Shown: positions 35,168 to 48,690 of the stretch, piece by piece
Position numbering within the stretch: the stretch's first letter is position 1
Layout: each line of letters begins with the position of its first letter
Assembly (NCBI GenBank): GCA_043228905.1
Contig: JBHGNT010000002.1
Coordinates: 27,900,001 to 27,964,000, forward strand
DNA length: 64,000 nucleotides
From: Azolla caroliniana
Taxonomy: Eukaryota; Polypodiophyta
Direction: 5' to 3'
The notes under the pieces: generated by a model
The model's input: the letters and a program-made list of their open reading frames with translations, nothing else
Told to the model about the DNA's origin: nothing
The model's database searches: none
Made by a program: the position numbers and the translations under genes

Positions 35168-36330
35168 TGTGCAAATACTTTTGGTCCGCCTTTGAGTTCT
35201 GGTATTCTTCATTGAACATTTGATTCGTTTTAGCTCATAGGATCCACAAACAGAAAGAAAAACTTCACTAATTACTAATCAATTCAATCAGTTAATAAAA
35301 ACCCCACCTTTTTGTTCCCATTTCGTATCTTCTATCAATTCAATATATTGATGCAAAACTTCCAAAATTCCAATCAATGCAATACATTCATAAAAAAATC
35401 AATGTTGCTTCCATTTCAGATCTTCTATCCTTCACTCTTCATTTGAATTCTAAGCTCATAATATCCGAAAGCAGAAAAAATTCAATTGCTAGTCAACTTG
35501 ATTTCTCAGGATTGTCTTTACACTCGAGGAAATCAGTATTCAATAAGAAAAATGCACCCATGCTCATTGTTTCATTCAAGATGTTGATCTCAGGCATCAT
35601 TCTTGAACGTTTACATAACATGATTGCCATCAAACAGCATCATTTAAGTCATATTGAAAGATTATACGAATGTATCTTGAAATCTTATATGCAGTTCATA
35701 TGACTGTCAACAACAACATATATTTAAAGAATGATTCACACATTAGTTTTTAATAACCCTTGAAATTATTCTTGAAATGTTTCAAAAAATGAAGCTCAGC
35801 AATATGCCCAAGATTACAAAAACACTATATACAATTTATTTATTTATTTATTTAGAAAAAGTTGAATATTCTGGAAAATGCCCCAAAAACAGGGATTTTT
35901 TTGAGATAAAAACTTCAAACGACAAATTAATCAGCATCAAATTCCCTCGGATTTTCAAAAAATAATTACCAGACCTTTATTGTAGCTAAGGTTTGAAAAT
36001 CAAGGGGTATTATTGTAAATTTTTGAAACAGATGGTTATCTGGTACATTTAAAAACAAAACTATATATCTTTAAATAGTACGACGACAAATTCATTATTA
36101 TCGTATCTTTGTATGCCATGAATCCAAGCAAAGATTAAACCCAGGCGTGTATCAATGGAAGAAGAAGAAGAACTCGCCTGTAGAAGAGAGGAAATCGGAA
36201 GAAGGAGGTGGAAGAAACCCCGCAGATTGAAAAACCCCTCCTGTTTTCTCACGTTTGTTTTCTCTGCATTCTTACGCTTAGCATCAAAAAGACCAAAAGC
36301 ATTCTGTCGATCATAGAGATATATATCGAT
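35168..36330 (-). promoter_or_regulatory. Probable PEX12 leader and promoter region
   Basis: No supported coding region upstream of the PEX12 ATG. On the minus strand 36270-36120 is CT-rich like a plant 5' leader and has a possible exon end near 36180 (CTACAG|GCGAGT, a GC-type donor). It may be a noncoding first exon, but no acceptor upstream of the ATG could be fixed with confidence. Confidence 0.35.
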
Positions 36331-39300
36331 ATAAGGAAATCGAATTCATAAATTCGGAATATGCCCCTGTAAAGATTTTCCTTTATTTACCAAAATGCCC
36401 CTGTCCTTGTGTTTTCCGAGTTTGTCCCTAATTGAAAGATAGATAGATCGATAGACAAGATTTTATTGTCGTCCTCGGAGGTCAAATATGACCTATGAGA
36501 TCAATATATAACGTTTTCACATTATACATGTGAAAGTGAGTAGCAACTCTCGATATTCAATAACTTTACTAATGAATGTTGCAATTGAGAGTGCACACCA
36601 TGAGGGAGGGTTTGGTTGATTAGCTCGTATATAGTTGACCATGTATTTACTCAAGAATTGGGTGAACGGAGAAGGGTGGGGGGGGAATGCTCTTTGTTGA
36701 CCCTCAAAATATATTGAGCAAAGATTGTGATGGAGTAACCCCCAGCATTGTTGAATTAGCACATCTAATTGCTCGAGAGGGGGTTTGATAAAGAGCTATT
36801 AAACTCTCTGGGTATTTTAGATGCTTTCCTTACATGAGAAGAATAGAGATATCCCCGACTCTTTGCAAATATACCCCTTTTGATTTTTTAAAGTTTAGTT
36901 GAATTAGCTAAGACACTAACAATATTCTAGTAAACCTCTTGTAAATTATGTAGATCGATCAACTTTAAATATGATATGTATCTATATAGTAACACACACC
37001 ACAAACAAACATGAATTTATATTCTTCTAGCAATATCTAACGTCAATCTTTCCCTCAAGTCTAAAAATCCTACAAATACACTTTCTTAGGCTTCCATTCC
37101 AACATCCTTTGGTCTTTAGCACACACCTTACTCTTGACGTTTCATTTTGCTTGTCATAAAATATTTGTTTGCACCACTTAGTACGTCGCTCTAAGATCCC
37201 CTTTTTGTTCACACTAAATATTTGGAGAATTATGGCATGCTAGCTTGTAAAACGGAGATTGCACCCATCTCTCAAAGGTAATGGTAAGCTCTCTATTGAG
37301 TCATTCAAATGTTGGAATCGAGATGTTGATTTATCTTTATCTTGTTATGTTCAAAGTGTGAATTCATAGTTGTGAGTTATGTTTTGGAAAACTTAAACGT
37401 ATATACTTGTAGTCATATCATCGCATAGCCACATTTATCAAATACTCGTGGCAAATGTCATTCTATGTCAAAACATCGTAAATATCATACTACATCTATT
37501 GTAATCTTAAGCATGCGGAAATTCTCTATACAAGTAATGATGTCATATTTGAGTTTTTGTAACATTTTTTAAGATTCCAATAAAATATTTTAAACAAATT
37601 TTCCATGGAAACACATGTTAAAACTAAAGCAAAATATACTTTAACTAGATCATTCAAAACTCTCACATTAAAAAGCTCATCGTGGATAGTTGTCCATCAT
37701 CATATCAAAGTTTATGGCCGCTCGTCAAAGTCTCACTTATTACGAGAATATAGGACACTCCATTAGACGGAAAAGAAGGCCAAAATCAATGGCTCTTAAC
37801 TATCATTAATTGTTGCATGTGGACAACTTTTCGTTGAACTTCTCAAACCTTACAATGACACTAATTGAGAACATTGTCAACTTTAGTTTTGGTTTCGAAT
37901 CTCGACGTGGATATACATTCATATAAACTCAATGTTGAAACTTGAATTCACAAAAATAAAAACTTTGTGCTTAAGGAAAGCATAAAATCGAAACTTTAAA
38001 TCATGAAAATAAAGCTTTGTGCCACCTATAATAAAGTAATATATTGAATGAAAGAAAGGACATCCTATTCAAATGGTTGCTTTCTTGCAATTTATTTATA
38101 TCACTAACTCGGGCAAGAATGGCTGAGTGATGCCCATAGACAAGCATTAACCAATGCTTGATTGCCTAGAGAAAGATGAAAACTTCATAAGGATGCATGC
38201 ATGCATGGAGAGACAAATCTAATTCCACATTCAAGAAACATGACTATTGCAAATTATACATCATAGAAATCATTAAGTTATACACAAAACGAGGGAGTGC
38301 AATGATGCTAACATAACTTTGGTAACTTCATTAGTTATTTTTTCTTGAATGACTATGCTTTTTCTCTTTTTGGGTTCTCATTATGGCTTAGTTTTTGGGA
38401 TCATGTTAGTAACTAGTATATTTTTTTACTACAGAGTACGTGCATTAACCTACTTTGCTCTCGAGAGTTGTTTCCTGAATTGGATTCAAATATCTACTAT
38501 ATGTATATGAATTTCGAATTTGAGCATAATGAAGTGAGGGAAATGTGAACAAAACATCACATACTAGAGCGGTACGAATGCCCTAGTATGGGCAATTTCC
38601 CCTAACAACATATGTATGATTGAATATGTATACAATGCCATCGCATTTCACCATGGGCAATGTCTTATTGTTCATGTGGACATACAATTTGTAATTGTGT
38701 GAAAACTCCACCAACACACACTGTGACACATGACACATGTATACATACATGAGCATGCACACACCATACATTTTACCAATATGGTCTTAAGTTGAATGGT
38801 AACTCAAACCTCAAGATCATGGGTCTCAAACTTCGTAGGTCCTTATTGGTCAAGATGCACTAACACAAATTCTTCAAAGTTGTAAATTTACAACAATTTC
38901 AATCTCTCCTAAAAATATGATTTTACAATTCATAATCGAAGGGTAAAAAATACAATTACTACCAGAATCACACACACACTAGTATAATGATGGGAATCTA
39001 ACATAATGTTGTAGAAATTTGGAAGAATGAAAACAATACACATTCATCTCTGTACAAGCTAATATCATTGCTGAAACAATGTGAATAAGTGACCATTAAA
39101 GAATTTTATACCTTATTGAAGCTAATCCATATAATTAGTGTAATGTAACAACTATTAATACTCATTTACTTATCTCTAATATAATATTTAAGAGCATGAT
39201 CAACCATTGGGGTCATCATTTACGTCACTCAACCATTACTATTCTAATTTGGTTTTAAAGTGGTCCTTATACAAAAGTAGCACATTAATTGTCACACAAT

Positions 39301-40440
39301 TAAGCAACAACCATTTGGTAAGTGCATGGTTTTTGTCCATAATTGTAGTTGTACATGGGTAATTTGTGGTAGTTTTTTTTATCCTGTCCAAATGAGAATT
39401 AATGCTCGGGGTTTCTCTTTAAAACATGACTTATTATCATTCACAATATTCAAATATTTTCTCCTTATAATATGATATTACCATTTACCACATTTATAAT
39501 TCCTCCTTAAACTATGGCTTTATGATTCACAACCCCTTGAGGGGGGTGAACATTGACATGATACAAATCAACCAAAGTCAACAATTTCTCGTTAATATGG
39601 ATGGCTTACAAATATAGTCCTCGTAATGCAAGGAAAGTGATAACATTGCCTTCATTAGGCTATGTTAATAGATGATTTCTTCGTGTGACTACATACGAAA
39701 ATCGATGCAATAATTGACCGTTTTACGATATATAGGTTTACATTCTAGTATTCGAACGATCTAAGCGTGATCCTAACAAATATTAGAAATTGAACTACGG
39801 AGACTTGAAACAAGAAAATACTAAGGCACACAACCCAATAACAAATTGCCAAACATTTAGTTCATACTTTATAATTTAGTCGAAACATACACATTCACAT
39901 TGAATTTGAATGCCAAATTCAATGACTTGATCAAATGAAACTTTCTTTAATAATCACGATCCAATGTGAAAACAATGGGAGTGAATTTGGGGGATGTACA
40001 ATATAAGATTAAAGCACACTGCAATATATAAAAACAGGGAGGTGTACAAGTTGTGGTAAGTCAAATAGGAATGCTTCTACTTAGAATGGAAACATGTATT
40101 TACTAAGTCAAATAATGAGCTAAACTTACGTATGTTAAGTAGACAAATCCTTAACCATAAGCTAGTTTGATTAGGTACTAAATTGTCAATATTATCCAGT
40201 CAATTGTTGTCTTTTAGTTGCGACCTTTCATGCCAATTCACAACACAATTTCGCATTTTTCTTTTTCATAAAAAATATCCTCCATTGGTATTATAATTAA
40301 AGTGGCCAGAGGCAATATATGTACAAAATAGTCCACTATTACAATGAATATTGCATATCTTGTTACCTCTTTCTATATCTCTTGAGCTACCACAAGCCTT
40401 CAAGATGCATATGAAGGTGATAAGGTATGGGGAAAGGCCC

Positions 40441-40700
40441 TCATTTTGTATTCACTTGAGCAGGAACTAAAGTTTCATGAACTTGATTATGCTTAGTATA
40501 CCCAGCAATGAGCACATGCCAAGAGACTATATTTCGACCATGAAGCCCTTTCAACACTTTCTTTGTTGCTGCAATCATCTCACATTTGACATACATATCC
40601 ACCAAGGTGGTAGTAAGTACAATATCCCCCTCCAGCAATTGTGTTTGCTTTCTTATTGAGGCATACAAGCCTTTGGTTCACAAGACAATTGCATACACTT
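40441..40700 (-). pseudogene. PPR gene fragment
   Basis: About 75 codons read as a PLS-type PPR piece: DIVLTTTLVDMYVKCEMIA, then GRNIVSWHVLIAGYTKHNQ. Both neighbours lack PPR sequence, so this is a relic of a larger gene, not a functional copy. Confidence 0.75.
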
Positions 40701-41615
40701 TCTTTGTTGGGACATACATGGTTTGTTACACATTCTTTGGTCGTGCTTTGGGATGGGTTCTCTCGTAATAATATTAATTTGTATGCAATAACTCAAAGTA
40801 AGCCTTTATAATTATTGGGTTGGTATGTAATGCAACTGCGAAACAAATCTTTCACTTTAAATCATTCTAAGTAATAAACGTATAGTATGATATTTTGGCT
40901 CATCAATTATAACAATTCAGAAAACACTATCAATTTTGAGTTTGACTTTATCTCCCCATTGTAGTTGGCATCAAGCTCTACTATAAAGAAGGTGTTAGTA
41001 TATGTCACTTTCTCCGTCTTCTCTTCTTTTGCGTTCTGGTAAGATTTATGGGAGTAAATCAATAATTTGGAATAACTTGACATTTCTTCACGAGAGAAAA
41101 ATGATTAAGCTTCAAGCTTTTGTTATTTTATGTGTTGCAACTTTGATATATGTTCCACAAATTGATGTCATGACAAGGTTGTGGTTGTTAAAATTCCAAC
41201 CAATGACATGGCAATATTTCATTTAACGTAAAGGCTCGTTCCTTGATATGATGTCACTTGGTCCAATGGTTAGCATGATTTTCAAGTGACTATGAGTTCT
41301 TCACAGTACAAAGAATGGCCACAAGGATGTTAAATGACATTTGTACGATGATTGGCTGCCATCACATGTCGACAAAGCCCCAATATCATCAACAACCATA
41401 ATTGGCAAATCAATCAATGAACAAGGAGTGGCACAATTCATGGAGTGTGTCGTGTATGACACGTCACCAAACAAAGTTGAACATAATGCATATTAGCAAG
41501 TAAGAATTTTGTGGCACATAAATAGTGATATATATGTCATGGATAGTCATAAGAACCAGTTAAAGGAGAGGTCAAAATGTCATTAAGCAAAAAGTGGAAA
41601 ACCCACAATAAACAA

Positions 41616-41660
41616 CACATCAACATACACATCAACATACACATCAACATACACATCAGT
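41616..41660. repeat. 12-bp minisatellite
   Basis: Nearly four copies of CAACATACACAT in direct order. Confidence 0.9.
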
Positions 41661-42553
41661 AATGAAGGACATATCGTCGAAGTGGGTGGCGTATCAGTAA
41701 TGAAGGACATATCGTTGAACAAAATGAACGAGAGGTTGACACGTCAAACAACAAGAAGTGGGTGATACGTGTGAAGAGATGGTATGCCATAAAGACACAT
41801 AATTGTAAGCGAGCTTGCAATGTCAATAAAAGAACTACGTGGGCACGTAACATAAATTGTAGTCAGTAGCACACAACGGGGTAGAGAATGTGGCAAAACA
41901 ACAATCATAGTAGTACGATGATGATATTTTATTGTCCTTGAAACATGATATGGTGACCCCAACCATCTTATTCACGAATGTCCAAAGAAGGGTCCCCGAG
42001 ATCTAGAAGTGTTACAAGATAACCTCCTACGATGTGACAAAGGATGTATGTAGTCACGAATGGCTTCACTTTGCTACCCAAAAATTGTCGAGGCTTGAAA
42101 GTGCCACCTTCAAAAGTCGACTCACATGGCAAGTCGTCGTTGCTCAAGTTGGGATATGCAACCGAGGAGAATTCAGATGTCAATGATGAAGAGGGAAAAG
42201 CTTGTAGCGAGAGAGACAAGCACAATACATACGTATATGTATACATATATACATACACATATACGTATACGTATATACATATGTATATGTACATAACCCC
42301 ACCTCACATACATTTCGTTTGTACCGATCCAACGATCCACTCATGCAAAACAAAGACAACAACAACACCCACATTAACATGCACAAATCTAAACATACAC
42401 AAAAGATACAAAACACATAGTACACACACATCCACAAAAGATTAGAATAGAATAGAATACATAGATACACAGACACACACACTTGGGGCATTAAGTGATG
42501 GGGGGGACAGACAATCTTCTTCTCTTGTGTGGGAAGACAAACTTCTGAAGTTG

Positions 42554-42557
<4 letters not shown>

Positions 42558-42599
<42 letters not shown>

Positions 42600-42710
42600 T
42601 CTCTCTCTCTCTCAGTTTTCTTTGGAATGGGGGAGGAGTTGTTAGTATGTATGTATGTATGTAGTTACACAGGAATTGAAGCTTCTGAGAACCACATAGA
42701 GAACAGAGTC

Positions 42711-42750
<40 letters not shown>

Positions 42751-43173
42751 ATCAAATTGTCTCTCTCACAGAATCTACTTCCTACAGAAATGCATCCCCC
42801 CTCCTCCTACTCCTTCCTTCCTTACTTTTTGTTGTCTCTGTATTGTTTTTTCTCCTCCTTGGGAATTGAGGAATGAGAGATAGAGAGAGAGCAGCCTAGG
42901 GAGGGAGTATGTCTAGAGAGAGAGAGAGAGAGGCATGAGAATTATGGTGAGTTATGGCTTTGTGCAGAACCGAGTTAATGTGGCTATTAGAGAGAGAGAG
43001 AAAGAGAGAGAGACTAGTATAATAATATCTGCCTGTAAGCAGATAAATAGAGAGAGAATTTCCACTCACACACACACACACACACACACACTCTCTCTCT
43101 CTCTCTCTCTCTCATACAACACACACACACATACTCAAAAATGAGTTATTTTGTTGTTTTGTTTTCCCTCCCA

Positions 43174-43215
<42 letters not shown>

Positions 43216-43290
43216 TGATAACATCTATCTAATCTATCCCCTCCTCCTGCATTCTTCTTCTTCTTCTTCTTCTTCTTCTTCACTTAAAGA
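42558..43290. repeat. Microsatellite cluster upstream of the DUF3527 gene
   Basis: In about 730 bp: (CA)n 42558-42595, (CT)n 42597-42613, (GTAT)n near 42643-42662, (CT)n 42712-42748, (GA)n 42914-42932 and about 42990-43013, (CA)n 43066-43091 followed by (CT)n 43092-43112, (CA)n 43181-43212 and (TTC)n 43254-43282. The following 43290-43812 looks like a plant 5' leader; AG|GTATTT at 43812 could be the donor of a leader intron ending at 44397. Confidence 0.9.
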
Positions 43291-44412
43291 CAGAAACAAT
43301 ACCCTGTTCCTCTGATGCCTTTCCTTTCCTCGCGTAGTCCATTGTATCTCTCTGTATTTCCTTCTCTTTCAGAATCCGAAGACAAAGCAGCCACAATATA
43401 ATAAACCATGTTTCTGCTCACATACCTTATATATACATACACTAAATAGAAAACACCCATCTCCGTTTTTTGTTCTTGTTTCTGCTACTTTTGTTGGCCT
43501 ATTTCTTCAGTAATTCCAAATGGGCATGATATCACCACCACCACCACCATTTGCATGACGTGGCACAACCCAAAAGAATCATAAGGAGTGGAGCATATGA
43601 GAAGAGCATTTTGTTTTTTGATTTACTTTTGGGCATTTGAATACTTAATTATCCTCATTTTACTCCCAAATTAGAGAAGTCACTACTTTCTTTGTCTTAC
43701 TTAATTTATTTGTTTAGCTTCCATTGTGTCTCATTTGGTGGTGGGTGGGGCAGTTACCTACCTTACATAATCTATCTCACCCTTCCACCGAGGGTCTACC
43801 TATCATCCTCAGGTATTTATTCAATCACCCTTTTACCTCTTTCATTGAAATGCCTAAACCTAATTGAAATGTGCTTGACGGGTTTTGAACCATTGCATTA
43901 CATGCATTTCATGAGTTTTAAACTCAAATAATGGCCTTGTATTTTGAGCCACTAATTGCATGTTTTTTTAATGAGATTTGCACCACTGATTACGTGCATG
44001 TGTTTGATGGGTTTTTAACCATTGGTACTCATATTTGTTAGATAGGCTCTAAACCCTTTTAGTCACATCTTAAACCCTACTAATCACGTGTGCATGATGA
44101 GTCTTAGAACCTACCTACCAACCACATGTGTTTGCTGGGTTTTAAACCGAAGTATTTACATGTATGGCATGGAATTAAAAACCTATTAATTTTATTATTT
44201 GATGAAATGGAAAAAATTTAATTGCATTTATGTAGCTTGTGTCATTGCATTTGTTTTGCTTTTTCTCTTCATTTTATGCCTGAGAAATTAATTCATATAA
44301 GGATCATAACACAAGATGAGAAGAAATAAATCATTTCGTTTGCTTTACTGGTGAAGAAGTTGTGATTAATGACCAAACAATTGTTCACCTACTGTAGGTG
44401 GCTAAAATTAAC

Positions 44413-46959
44413 ATGAATAATAGACCTCAGAAGGATCTAACACTTAATTACGGAAAATGGAGTGTTGATCCTTGGTCTTCATCGACACAAGTTTTTGATT
44501 CTCCGAGATGCTCCTCAATGTCATTAACGGATTTAGTAGAAAAAACAAGCCCTGTGGAAGAGGATCCATTAGACCATGCTAATATAAGGTATAATTTGAC
44601 ATCGACTCGGAGCAGCCTCGCTAATCAAATTCAATATGAATTTGCCAAAGAAGTAGATATGGATGCCCTATGGATGTCCTCCTCACCAGGTCAGTCATCT
44701 CCGAGTAGAAAATCTGTATCGAAAAGAGATAGTTGTCTTGGATCGACGTCTACTATAAGTGAACCAATAAGTTCACGAGGATCTGCCCATGGTCTTCTAC
44801 AATGCTCTTTGAGAGATGGTTTGCCCAGTTATACTTTCCTGCTCGATGATTATGATGAAGTTGTTACGGCTAAGATTTGGATGGAAGATATAAGGATTGG
44901 GGATGATGAGGGCGCTTGGCGGTACATGTTTTATTCCCTGAGAGGCGAAAGTAACAAAAGGAAAGGGAAGAAAGGATGGAAACACTGGAGTCCCAAGGAA
45001 AAACTTACATCAGAGCTCGTTGGAAAAATGACAGTGTCCAGTGTTCTCTGCACTGGGAAACAAGAAGGAAGATGCCATGGAGATGTTAATAGCTTGTCGG
45101 TTCGATCCGAATTTGTGCTTTCGATGGCGAAGGCTCAGGACTCAAGTCCCATACAGAGTGACGATTATTCATATTCTTATTCTTCGATGAATAGTTCGTC
45201 GTCACTGGAGAGTGGTTCATATGCTTGTGGTGCTAAATCTAGCTATAACAACATTCTTATGAATAATTCAACCTCTCCCTCATCAGACGGTCGATACTCG
45301 AGTATGTCGTCACCTAGTGCTATATCGGCGTGGTATGTATCACAAAGCCTTATACCAAGCAACTTAGCATCTCCTGAGCATTCTTTGGAGCGAAAGCAAA
45401 AATCTCGGAAATGGAGCTTACACTCAAAGACATGGGCAAGAAAAGCAAAGAAAAGTAACCGAGTTGTGGGTACAAATATTGACGAATCCCATGATATGCC
45501 CATGAGGTTGAGCCAAAATGGGCTGAATTCAGAGCTAGCGGCCATGATAATCAATGTGCCTTTGGATATACATAGTGAAGGTGACGAAGGTATGATTTGT
45601 GTATTTCGTTATGCAATATGGATAACGATGTTCTGTTGTGTGTTTTTTTTGGTCATTTTAAAGAGAAATGGTTTAACATTATTACTGCGAATTGTTTACC
45701 CGGTGTGTATTCAGGATTGCTTGTAAACGAGTATCCTGAAGTGCCGAGACTTCATGAACGTATCGGATTGAATGACCAGTCTATGTTGTGCGTTTCAAGA
45801 TCAGATTCCGAAATCGAGGTGGAGGCTGAGACAAGTTGTTTCGATCCCAAGAATGAAAGTTACAAACAACCAAATATAACCGTGCTTCTTCCATCAGGAT
45901 GCCATGGGAGACCACTCGGTATTGACTCAAAAGGACCTCCACCATTGATCAAACGATGGAAAGAAGGTGGGAAGTGCGATTGTAAAGGATGGGACCTCGG
46001 GTGTGGAATGATGGTTCTGAGTGATCAACAGCCCAAAACCTCGCAAGGAATGGAGAGCAGTAGCTCATTGAGGCTAGGATCCCACAAGAGTGATGGAAAA
46101 CAATTGGTATTATATAAACAGGTTGAACCTCCATATCACTTCTTAAATCTCTTTATGTTTTTTTTTTCGTTTGTTTCTCTTTTTCAAATGTGACAAGAAA
46201 GCAATCGGATTTAAATTTCCTGACATGTGGTTTACATGGCAAGTGCCCTAATTACTAGGCCAACCTGGACTTAGATAGATTTCTGTCTTACCAAATCTTT
46301 AGCAAAGTTGTGCGGAGCTTTGTTTCACCTTCTCTTATGTATGAAATCAACAGGATGACATCCCAAACTTTCCAATACATAACCATAATATTTCTATATC
46401 TACCAAATTTACAAGAAAGCCTTGGCAATTGTAAATTCAGCCTGATGTCATGGTATTCTGGTATTTTTTGCGAACTCAAGTGTATTTTGAGTAACTAAAC
46501 AAAACAAGTTTAAGGTATTTTGATGTGTTTGCTTATCTATGTATCTATCTATATATTGGATACAAGTTTGCTAATAAAATTTGTATGGAATGATGGTGGC
46601 TTGGACAGGATGGAGATAATGAAGATGAGTATCTTAGTCTTGCACCTCATGAAAATGGGCTCATTGCAGTCGACTTTCGAGCACCACTCTCACCTTTACA
46701 GGCGTTCGCGATGGCTGTGGCCATCTTGCATGGAAGGGGATCGAGTGTATCTGATCCACATACATCCCATGGAATGGTATCTGGTATTTCACAAAGATCT
46801 CGAATGGTTGATCAATACGTGGATCTGAAATCGAATTCGGGATTGTTGGATTCAATGAAGAATCGTGGACCCCCATCATCCATGTTTTTGAATCATGACA
46901 TTTCCCCAATGAACGATGTCTTTGGTTGTGCGTCGACCCTCTCGTTTGATAGACTTTGA
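44413..46959 (+). CDS. DUF3527 domain protein
   Basis: Three coding exons: 44413-45589, 45715-46121 and 46609-46959, all GT-AG and in phase, 644 residues. The ATG at 44413 follows a good acceptor (CTGTAG, 44396-44397), so the 5' leader is probably spliced. The first 390 residues are Ser-rich and low in order, with patches rich in Lys/Arg. The conserved C-terminal part has PPPLIKRWKEGGKCDCKGWD (from 467), the segment EYLSLAPHENGLIAVDFRAP and the closing APLSPLQAFAMAVAILHGR (553 on), which are the recognised DUF3527 landmarks. No function is established for this plant family; a Ser-rich, soluble, possibly phosphorylated protein is all the sequence supports. No membrane segment or signal peptide. 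A frame reading on past 45589 is intron. Confidence 0.88.
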
Positions 46960-48189
46960 ACGATGGTTCTCCAAGTTGGAAACAAATATGAGATAAATTC
47001 AGCTTCAGATATTGTATAGGATTTATTGGATGTATGAGGGGTTGCCTAGAGAAAGGTAAAAAAACACTTGATGCATCTTTGGTTATGGTGAGAATGGTCA
47101 GTAGAGAAAAAGTAGCATTTGATGAATGCATGTTGGAGCATGTGTACAGAGTTGTCAGCAAAAACATTATCTGCTAAAGCATAATGTAAAAAACATTACA
47201 TTTATATGGGCATTCAAAATAATTGTATAATGTCATGTAAGTGGTTGATCCTGGGTGATTCAACTTGTGCTTTTATCATTTAATGTTACAAACTTACAAG
47301 TTATGCGCATTGTTTATGTATATGTGCTTTGTCAATGGATAGTGTATAATTAGTTTTTAGTATTGTGTTCTAATGGGAATAATGCAATTGCCTTTGACCA
47401 TGGATAATGAGTTTGTGAAGACAAAGTTCAGTTCAAAGTTTAAAAAGTGTAGTTGTTATTCAGGCGTTTTTACAATGAATGTAACATGAGACTCATTGAA
47501 TTGAGGTAACGCCTTTTTTTTGTGGAGCTCCAAGTGCAACTCTTTTAGATTATTGATATGTGGGAGGTAATCATACATAATCTCTTGTTTTGTTAGCATT
47601 TCTAAAACCATATCTTCAGTCACACTTACAAGCTTGTATTGCATAAGTGAAAAGACGAGTAGATGTTTCTCCAAGAAATTAAGTCTTTGTAATCGAGTGT
47701 ATTGTTATCCATCCCCTTGTTATTTATATGAAGATTCCATTGGAATGACATGTAAATTTGTTGAGAAAGAGAATCTAATCAAGATGCAAATCCTAAAATC
47801 TATCGATTGAATTGTAAAATGGTAAACAAATATAACCACCAAGGGTTGACCCTTTTGTCACATTCATAAAAAGTGTAAAGTCATAGCAACTTGACCTCCT
47901 TTGTACGACTTTGGTTCAAGATTCACATAATTTTATAGCCATTGGAGCATGTTGTGATATCTTAGTCTCTCAAGATTGTGCAATAATGTCCTAGATTAAT
48001 AAAAACTCTAAAGTTTTCAGGGGTTTAGTTCAAGTTAGTTGCAAGTATAATGTTGAAACACTTGAACAAGAGACAAGGGCAAATCATATCAACCCAAGGA
48101 ATGCTAGGTAAGCAAATCCCATTTTTCCAATACTCGGTAAAAATGGGTAGAGAATCGCTAAGGAGGTGTTTGGCTGTTACGCCAGCAAC
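46960..48189. other. DUF3527 3' flank and spacer
   Basis: 3' flank of the DUF3527 gene. On the minus strand 47674-47456 there is a 72-codon frame of protein-like composition (EMLTKQEIMYDYLPHINN, then LKELHLELHKKKALPQF) that I could not assign; it may be a relic exon. Otherwise nothing. Confidence 0.45.
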
Positions 48190-48690
48190 TTGTAAATTTT
48201 GAAGATATGGTAATATACAAGACTCTTGGTTGTATGCTTATTGGAAGTGGCTATGGGTCATGTGTATTATTTAGATGGTTATTGATACATTATGGCATTC
48301 CTATGAAGTCATGGATGTGGGGGCATTGCCATGATTTAAAATGTGATAGTTATGGTTCTCCCATTGAATCTATTCACCATGTTTTATGGATATGTCCTAT
48401 TGCTAGAGCAGTTTGGAAAAGAATGTTGAGAATTCTGTATCCTATATATGGTAAACAGGTGTACACATGGGGTTTTCTTTTGGAGAGAGAAAAAGTGGAG
48501 ATATGCTCCACCAAGATGCCTTTTTCCGCCCCACCGTCTTGGAAGGACCCTACATGAGGGCTTTTGATACTCGACATGTTGGTTGATGTGGGTGTGAGGG
48601 TTATAATTTACTGTATGAATTCGTTGTAGCCTTTGGACATCTTTCCATTAATACCAACGTGAATCCTTATTAAAAAAGAAAAGAAAAAGA
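48190..48690 (+). mobile_element. LINE 3' fragment (zf-RVT)
   Basis: The L1-type zinc-finger end: RWLLIHYGIPMKSWMWGHC, CDSYGSPIESIHHVLWICPI and ARAVWKRMLRILYPIYGK, with a frame change upstream. The non-coding tail ends in an A-rich tract (about 48673-48693), as expected for a 5'-truncated LINE insertion. It resembles the zf-RVT end of the LINE at 24590-27760. Confidence 0.85.

Larger units (their letters stand above)
36331..42557. other. Large spacer with one PPR relic
   Basis: About 6.2 kb with no intact gene. It holds a PPR fragment at 40441-40700, a 12-bp minisatellite ACATACACATCA at 41616-41660 followed by a duplicated GTAATGAAGGACATATCGT segment (41659 and 41697), and alternating TATACGTA/CATA-rich sequence at 42225-42295. 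Confidence 0.55.

Noticed and set aside
36061-36252. 63-codon minus-strand frame as a small protein
   Set aside because: CT-rich composition and location fit a PEX12 leader better than a coding region.
45597-46193. 198-codon frame with its own start near 45597
   Set aside because: It is DUF3527 exon 2 read through from the preceding intron; the real exon starts at 45715.
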